Both the position numbers and the translations under genes were made by a program. Source: Nocardioides nematodiphilus (GTDB lineage Bacteria > Actinomycetota > Actinomycetes > Propionibacteriales > Nocardioidaceae). From it: a DNA stretch of 64,000 bases. The notes beneath the pieces were generated by a model that saw only the letters and a list, made by a program, of their open reading frames with translations, did not search any database and had not been told where the DNA came from. The stretch is from NCBI RefSeq assembly GCF_020216525.1, contig NZ_JAIWOY010000003.1, positions 362,169 through 426,168 of the forward strand, written 5' to 3'. Shown here one piece after another: positions 57,628 through 64,000 of this stretch; the first letter of the stretch is position 1; every line of letters begins with the position of its first letter.

Positions 57628-58787
57628 CCACGACCGAGCGCTACCAGCATGCGCTGATGAACACCTTCGGCACGCCCAAGCTCGTCCTCGCCCGCGGCGA
57701 GGGCGCGAGGGTGTGGGACGAGGACGGCAAGGCGTACGTCGACCTCCTCGGCGGCATCGCCGTCAACGCCCTGGGCCATGCCCACCCGGCGCTGATCAAG
57801 GCCGTCACCGAGCAGCTCTCCACCCTCGGCCACATCTCGAACTTCTTCGCGTCCGGTCCGCAGATCGCGCTCGCCGAGAAGCTCCTCGCCCTCACCGGCG
57901 CCGAGGGCAAGGTCTTCTTCACCAACTCGGGCACCGAGGCCAACGAGGCCGCCTTCAAGCTCACCCGCCGTACCGGTCGCACCCACCTGGTCGCGATGAC
58001 CGGCTCGTTCCACGGACGCAGCATGGGCGCGCTCGCGCTCACCTCGAAGGAGGCCTATCGCGCGCCCTTCGAGCCGCTGCCGGGCGAGGTCACGTTCGTC
58101 CCGTACGGAGACGCCGACGCCCTCGCCGCCGCGGTCACCGACCAGACGGCCGCGATCGTGATCGAGCCGCTCCAGGGCGAGGCCGGCGTCGTCGTGCCGC
58201 CCGCCGGCTTCCTGGCCGGCGCACGCGAGATCGCGGACGCGCACGGCGCCCTGCTCTGGTTCGACGAGGTCCAGACGGGCATGGGCCGCACGGGCACCTG
58301 GTTCGCGTTCCAGCAGGCCGGCGTCACCCCCGACGTCATCACGCTCGCCAAGGGTCTCGGCGGCGGCTTCCCGATCGGCGCCTGCCTCGGCCTCGGTGCC
58401 GCGGCGGAGCTGCTCCAGCCGGGCAACCACGGCACCACCTTCGGCGGCAACCCGCCGGCGTGCGCCGCCGCGCTCGCCGTCATCAGCACGATCGAGGCCG
58501 AGGGCCTGCTCGAGCGTGCCACCGTCCTCGGCCGGAAGCTGCGCGACGGCCTCGCCGCGGACCCGCGCGTCGTCGAGACCACCGGTGACGGCCTCCTCAT
58601 CGGCATCGTCACCACGGTCGACACCGCCACGATCGCGGCGGCGGCCCTCGAGCGCGGCTTCATCCTCAACAACGCCACCCCCGAACGGGTCCGGCTCGCA
58701 CCGCCGCTGGTGCTGACCGACGAGGACGCCGAGGCGTTCCTGGCGGCCTGGCCCGCGATCCTCGACGCCGCGGAGTCGGTGTCGTGA
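57624..58787 (+). CDS. argD: Acetylornithine aminotransferase
   Basis: PLP enzyme making N-acetylornithine. 387 residues: [62 protein letters not shown], and the PLP lysine in [15 protein letters not shown] near residue 245. ATG 57624 overlaps argB; the stop overlaps argF. Confidence 0.97.
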   Translation: MTTTERYQHALMNTFGTPKLVLARGEGARVWDEDGKAYVDLLGGIAVNALGHAHPALIKAVTEQLSTLGHISNFFASGPQIALAEKLLALTGAEGKVFFTNSGTEANEAAFKLTRRTGRTHLVAMTGSFHGRSMGALALTSKEAYRAPFEPLPGEVTFVPYGDADALAAAVTDQTAAIVIEPLQGEAGVVVPPAGFLAGAREIADAHGALLWFDEVQTGMGRTGTWFAFQQAGVTPDVITLAKGLGGGFPIGACLGLGAAAELLQPGNHGTTFGGNPPACAAALAVISTIEAEGLLERATVLGRKLRDGLAADPRVVETTGDGLLIGIVTTVDTATIAAAALERGFILNNATPERVRLAPPLVLTDEDAEAFLAAWPAILDAAESVS

Positions 58788-59730
58788 GCAGCATGACCGC
58801 GCCCGTGCGCTCGTTCCTGCGCGACGACGACCTGACGGCCGCCGAGCAGGCCCAGGTCCTCGACCTCGCCGCGGCGCTCAAGGCGGACCCGTACGGCCCC
58901 AAGCCGCTCGCCGGCCCGCGCACCGTCGCGACGATCTACGACAAGCCGACCCTGCGGACCCAGTCGTCCTTCGCGGCCGGGATCGCCGAGCTCGGTGGCC
59001 ACTCGATGCTCGTCGACGGCAACCTGGCGGGGATCGGCGTGCGTGAGTCGGTCGTCGACGTCGCCCGCGTCCTCGGCCGCCAGGCCAGCATGATCGTGTG
59101 GCGCACCTTCGCGCAGGCCAAGCTCGACGAGATGGCCGAGCACTCCGGCGTCCCGGTCATCAACGCGCTCACCGACGAGTTCCACCCCTGCCAGCTGCTG
59201 GCCGACCTGCTCACCATCCGCGAGCACAAGGGCGTCACCGCCGGCCTCACCGTCGCGTTCCTCGGCGACGCCGCCTGCAACATGGGCAACTCGTGGGCCC
59301 TCGCGGGCACGACGGCGGGCATGCACGTGCGCTTCGGCGCCCCGGAGCATGCCGCGCCCGACGCCGGGGTGCTGGCCACGGCCGCCACCATCGGCGGGAC
59401 CACCGGCGGCAGCGTCGCGGTGTTCACCGACGCCGCCGAGGCGGTCGCCGGTGCCGACGTCCTGGTCACCGACACCTGGGTGAGCATGGGCAAGGAGGAC
59501 GAGGCCGCGGCGCGGATCGCGATCTTCTCCGCGTACGCGCTCACCGAGGAGCTCGTCGCCCGCGCCGCGGCGGACGCGATCGTGATGCACTGCCTGCCCG
59601 CCTACCGCGGCAAGGAGATCGCCGCCGAGGTGCTCGACGGCCCGCAGAGCGTCGTGTGGGACGAGGCCGAGAACCGGCGCCACGCCCAGAAGGCGATCAT
59701 CGCCTTCCTCGCCGGGGCGACCGAGCTGCG

Positions 59731-59734
<4 letters not shown>
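58784..59734 (+). CDS. argF: Ornithine carbamoyltransferase (variant motifs)
   Basis: Joins ornithine and carbamoyl phosphate to citrulline. [33 protein letters not shown] and [12 protein letters not shown] mark the family. Two family motifs deviate: the carbamoyl-phosphate loop, usually STRTR, reads TLRTQ after YDKP, and HCLPAHRG reads HCLPAYRG. The position in a complete arg operon argues for normal function. 316 residues from GTG 58784, overlapping argD; ATG 58793 is possible. Confidence 0.93.
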
Positions 59735-63115
<3,381 letters not shown>

Positions 63116-63118
63116 CCC

Positions 63119-63709
63119 ATGCACATGCTCGAGGAAGCGCTGGCGGGACCTGTCGAACAGGTCGCGCCGCGTCTCCTCGGCGCATTTCTGAGCCACGGCG
63201 GCGTCACGGTGCGGTTGACCGAGGTGGAGGCGTACGCGGGGGAGTCCGACCCGGGCTCGCACGGCTACCGCGGACGCACGGCCCGTAACGCGGTGATGTT
63301 CGGCCCGCCGGGACGCCTCTACTGCTACTTCACCTACGGCATGCACGTGTGTGCCAACGTGGTCGCGGGGTCCGAGGGCACGTCGAGCGGGATCCTGCTC
63401 CGGGCCGGCGAGGTCGTCGACGGTCACGAGCTGGCACGTTCGCGCCGCCTCGGCGCGAGCGACCGTGACCTCGCCCGTGGGCCTGCCCGGCTGTGCCGTG
63501 CCCTGGACATCACGCTGGACATGAACGGCACGGACCTGCGCCAGGGGGAGCCCGTGTCGCTCCGACTGCAGGAGCCGGTGACCGCGTACGAGGCCGGACC
63601 GCGGGTGGGCCTTCGCGGAGCGCCCGAGCGACCGTGGCGGTTCTGGATCGCGGGGGACCCGACGGTGTCGGCGTACCGCCCGGCGAAGCGGCTAGACCGG
63701 GGCGGCTAG
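63119..63709 (+). CDS. 3-methyladenine DNA glycosylase (AAG/MPG family)
   Basis: Removes alkylated purines in base excision repair. 196 residues: LLGAFLSHGGVTVRLTEVEAY with the catalytic glutamate, GSHGYRGRTARNAVMFGPPG, CYFTYGMHVCANVV and LLRAGEVVDG. ATG 63119 follows argH by three bases, so it may be read from the arginine mRNA, without a functional link being evident. Confidence 0.94.
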   Translation: MHMLEEALAGPVEQVAPRLLGAFLSHGGVTVRLTEVEAYAGESDPGSHGYRGRTARNAVMFGPPGRLYCYFTYGMHVCANVVAGSEGTSSGILLRAGEVVDGHELARSRRLGASDRDLARGPARLCRALDITLDMNGTDLRQGEPVSLRLQEPVTAYEAGPRVGLRGAPERPWRFWIAGDPTVSAYRPAKRLDRGG

Positions 63710-63717
63710 AGCCCCCG
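63697..63717 (+). terminator. Short hairpin at the glycosylase gene end
   Basis: GGGGC (63699-63703) pairs with GCCCC (63711-63715); the stop codon lies in the loop. Five perfect pairs only. Confidence 0.35.
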
Positions 63718-63738
63718 ATAGCCCCGTGCGGATCCGAT

Positions 63739-63767
63739 TTGGCCATCTGGCCGTCCGTGCGTAGTGT
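63739..63767 (+). promoter_or_regulatory. rRNA operon promoter P1
   Basis: TTGGCC (63739-63744), 17-bp spacer, TAGTGT (63762-63767). It precedes the leader region typical of an rrn operon. Confidence 0.5.
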
Positions 63768-63871
63768 TCTCTTTGTCGCCGCGAGCGGCTCCCGACACCG
63801 GGCCTGAAGGCCAGGGGAAGAGGAGCAACGGACGGTGACCATCGATCTGCCAGAACTTGGCCAACATCAAG

Positions 63872-63900
63872 TTGACCGGGCCGGGACACTCCGGTAAGTT
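63872..63900 (+). promoter_or_regulatory. rRNA operon promoter P2
   Basis: TTGACC (63872-63877), 17-bp spacer, TAAGTT (63895-63900): the best -35/-10 pair in the window. Confidence 0.6.
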
Positions 63901-64000
63901 TCTGCAGGTTGCCCCGCAGCAAGGCCGAGAGGCTGAGCACGGTGCGCGTGTGATTCTTGAGAACTCAACAGTGTGTCAAATAGTCGACGAATTAATTTTG
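63901..64000 (+). other. Leader of an rRNA operon (16S gene beyond the window)
   Basis: The region is AT-richer than its surroundings and contains TTCTTGAGAACTCAACAG and AGTCGACGAATTAATTTTG, sequences that usually stand just before the 16S rRNA gene in actinobacteria (processing stem and antitermination region). The 16S 5' end itself is not in the window. Confidence 0.7.

Overview
This 64 kb window is GC-rich (codon third positions are almost all G or C). It reads as a chromosomal core segment of an actinobacterium, most likely of the Nocardioidaceae (Nocardioides-like; an inference from gene order and protein style, not a database match). Actinobacterial markers are the mIHF gene before gmk, a PriA that has lost its ATPase motifs, a SARP/BTAD regulator, SigE-type ECF sigma logic, and many genes whose start codon lies 6-8 nt after a TAnnnT -10 box, which indicates leaderless mRNAs. 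No tRNA, CRISPR array, transposase or prophage gene was seen.

Layout. 1-8.5 kb: pyrimidine and housekeeping block carB (3' part)-pyrD-pyrF, a small lipoprotein gene with a large nested palindrome at its 5' end, then mihF-gmk-rpoZ-coaBC and metK; coaBC has no ATG/GTG/TTG start and probably begins at CTG. 8.6-10.7 kb: an MHYT-GGDEF-EAL cyclic-di-GMP protein. 10.9-15.8 kb: priA, def-fmt-rsmB. 15.8-20.7 kb: an accessory block between rsmB and rpe: a LysE exporter, an AbiEi/DUF559 protein bracketed by two near-identical 46-bp palindromes, an ECF sigma factor with a probable anti-sigma partner, a stand-alone LigD-type polymerase domain preceded by a 32-codon ORF, and an FMN reductase. 20.8-25.2 kb: rpe, then an FMN riboswitch driving ribD-ribE-ribBA-ribH. 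25.2-27.9 kb: a c-di-AMP riboswitch ahead of an Rpf-like secreted muralytic protein, YccF, hisE-hisG and a PH-domain membrane protein. 27.9-31.1 kb: aldose epimerase, P-loop kinase, alanine-racemase-fold aldolase and a membrane protein on the minus strand. 31.1-35.5 kb: SseB-like gene, infC (ATC start, attenuator in its leader)-rpmI-rplT-rRNA methyltransferase, an orphan histidine kinase and a small protein. 35.6-45.3 kb: a nitrate respiration island (narG-H-J-I-narK on minus, divergent from a flavohemoglobin gene and a membrane protein) sitting between the kinase and pheS. 45.4-49.0 kb: pheS-pheT. 49.1-53.9 kb: SARP-type regulator convergent with a DrrAB-type ABC exporter. 54.0-63.1 kb: a complete arginine operon argC-(ACT protein)-argJ-B-D-F-R-G-H, then a 3-methyladenine DNA glycosylase. 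63.7-64.0 kb: tandem promoters and leader of an rRNA operon whose 16S gene should start just beyond the window.

How the parts work together. Most genes are in tight operons with ATGA/TGATG overlaps. Regulation visible in the sequence includes two riboswitches, one intrinsic attenuator, leaderless promoters, an ArgR gene inside its own operon, and an array of heptamers with 11-bp period between drrA and argC that looks like a SARP operator. The most unusual items are the palindrome-bracketed AbiEi/DUF559 gene, the nested palindrome at 4.04-4.11 kb, the SARP-like operator array, and an ACT-domain (CASTOR-related) protein embedded between argC and argJ.
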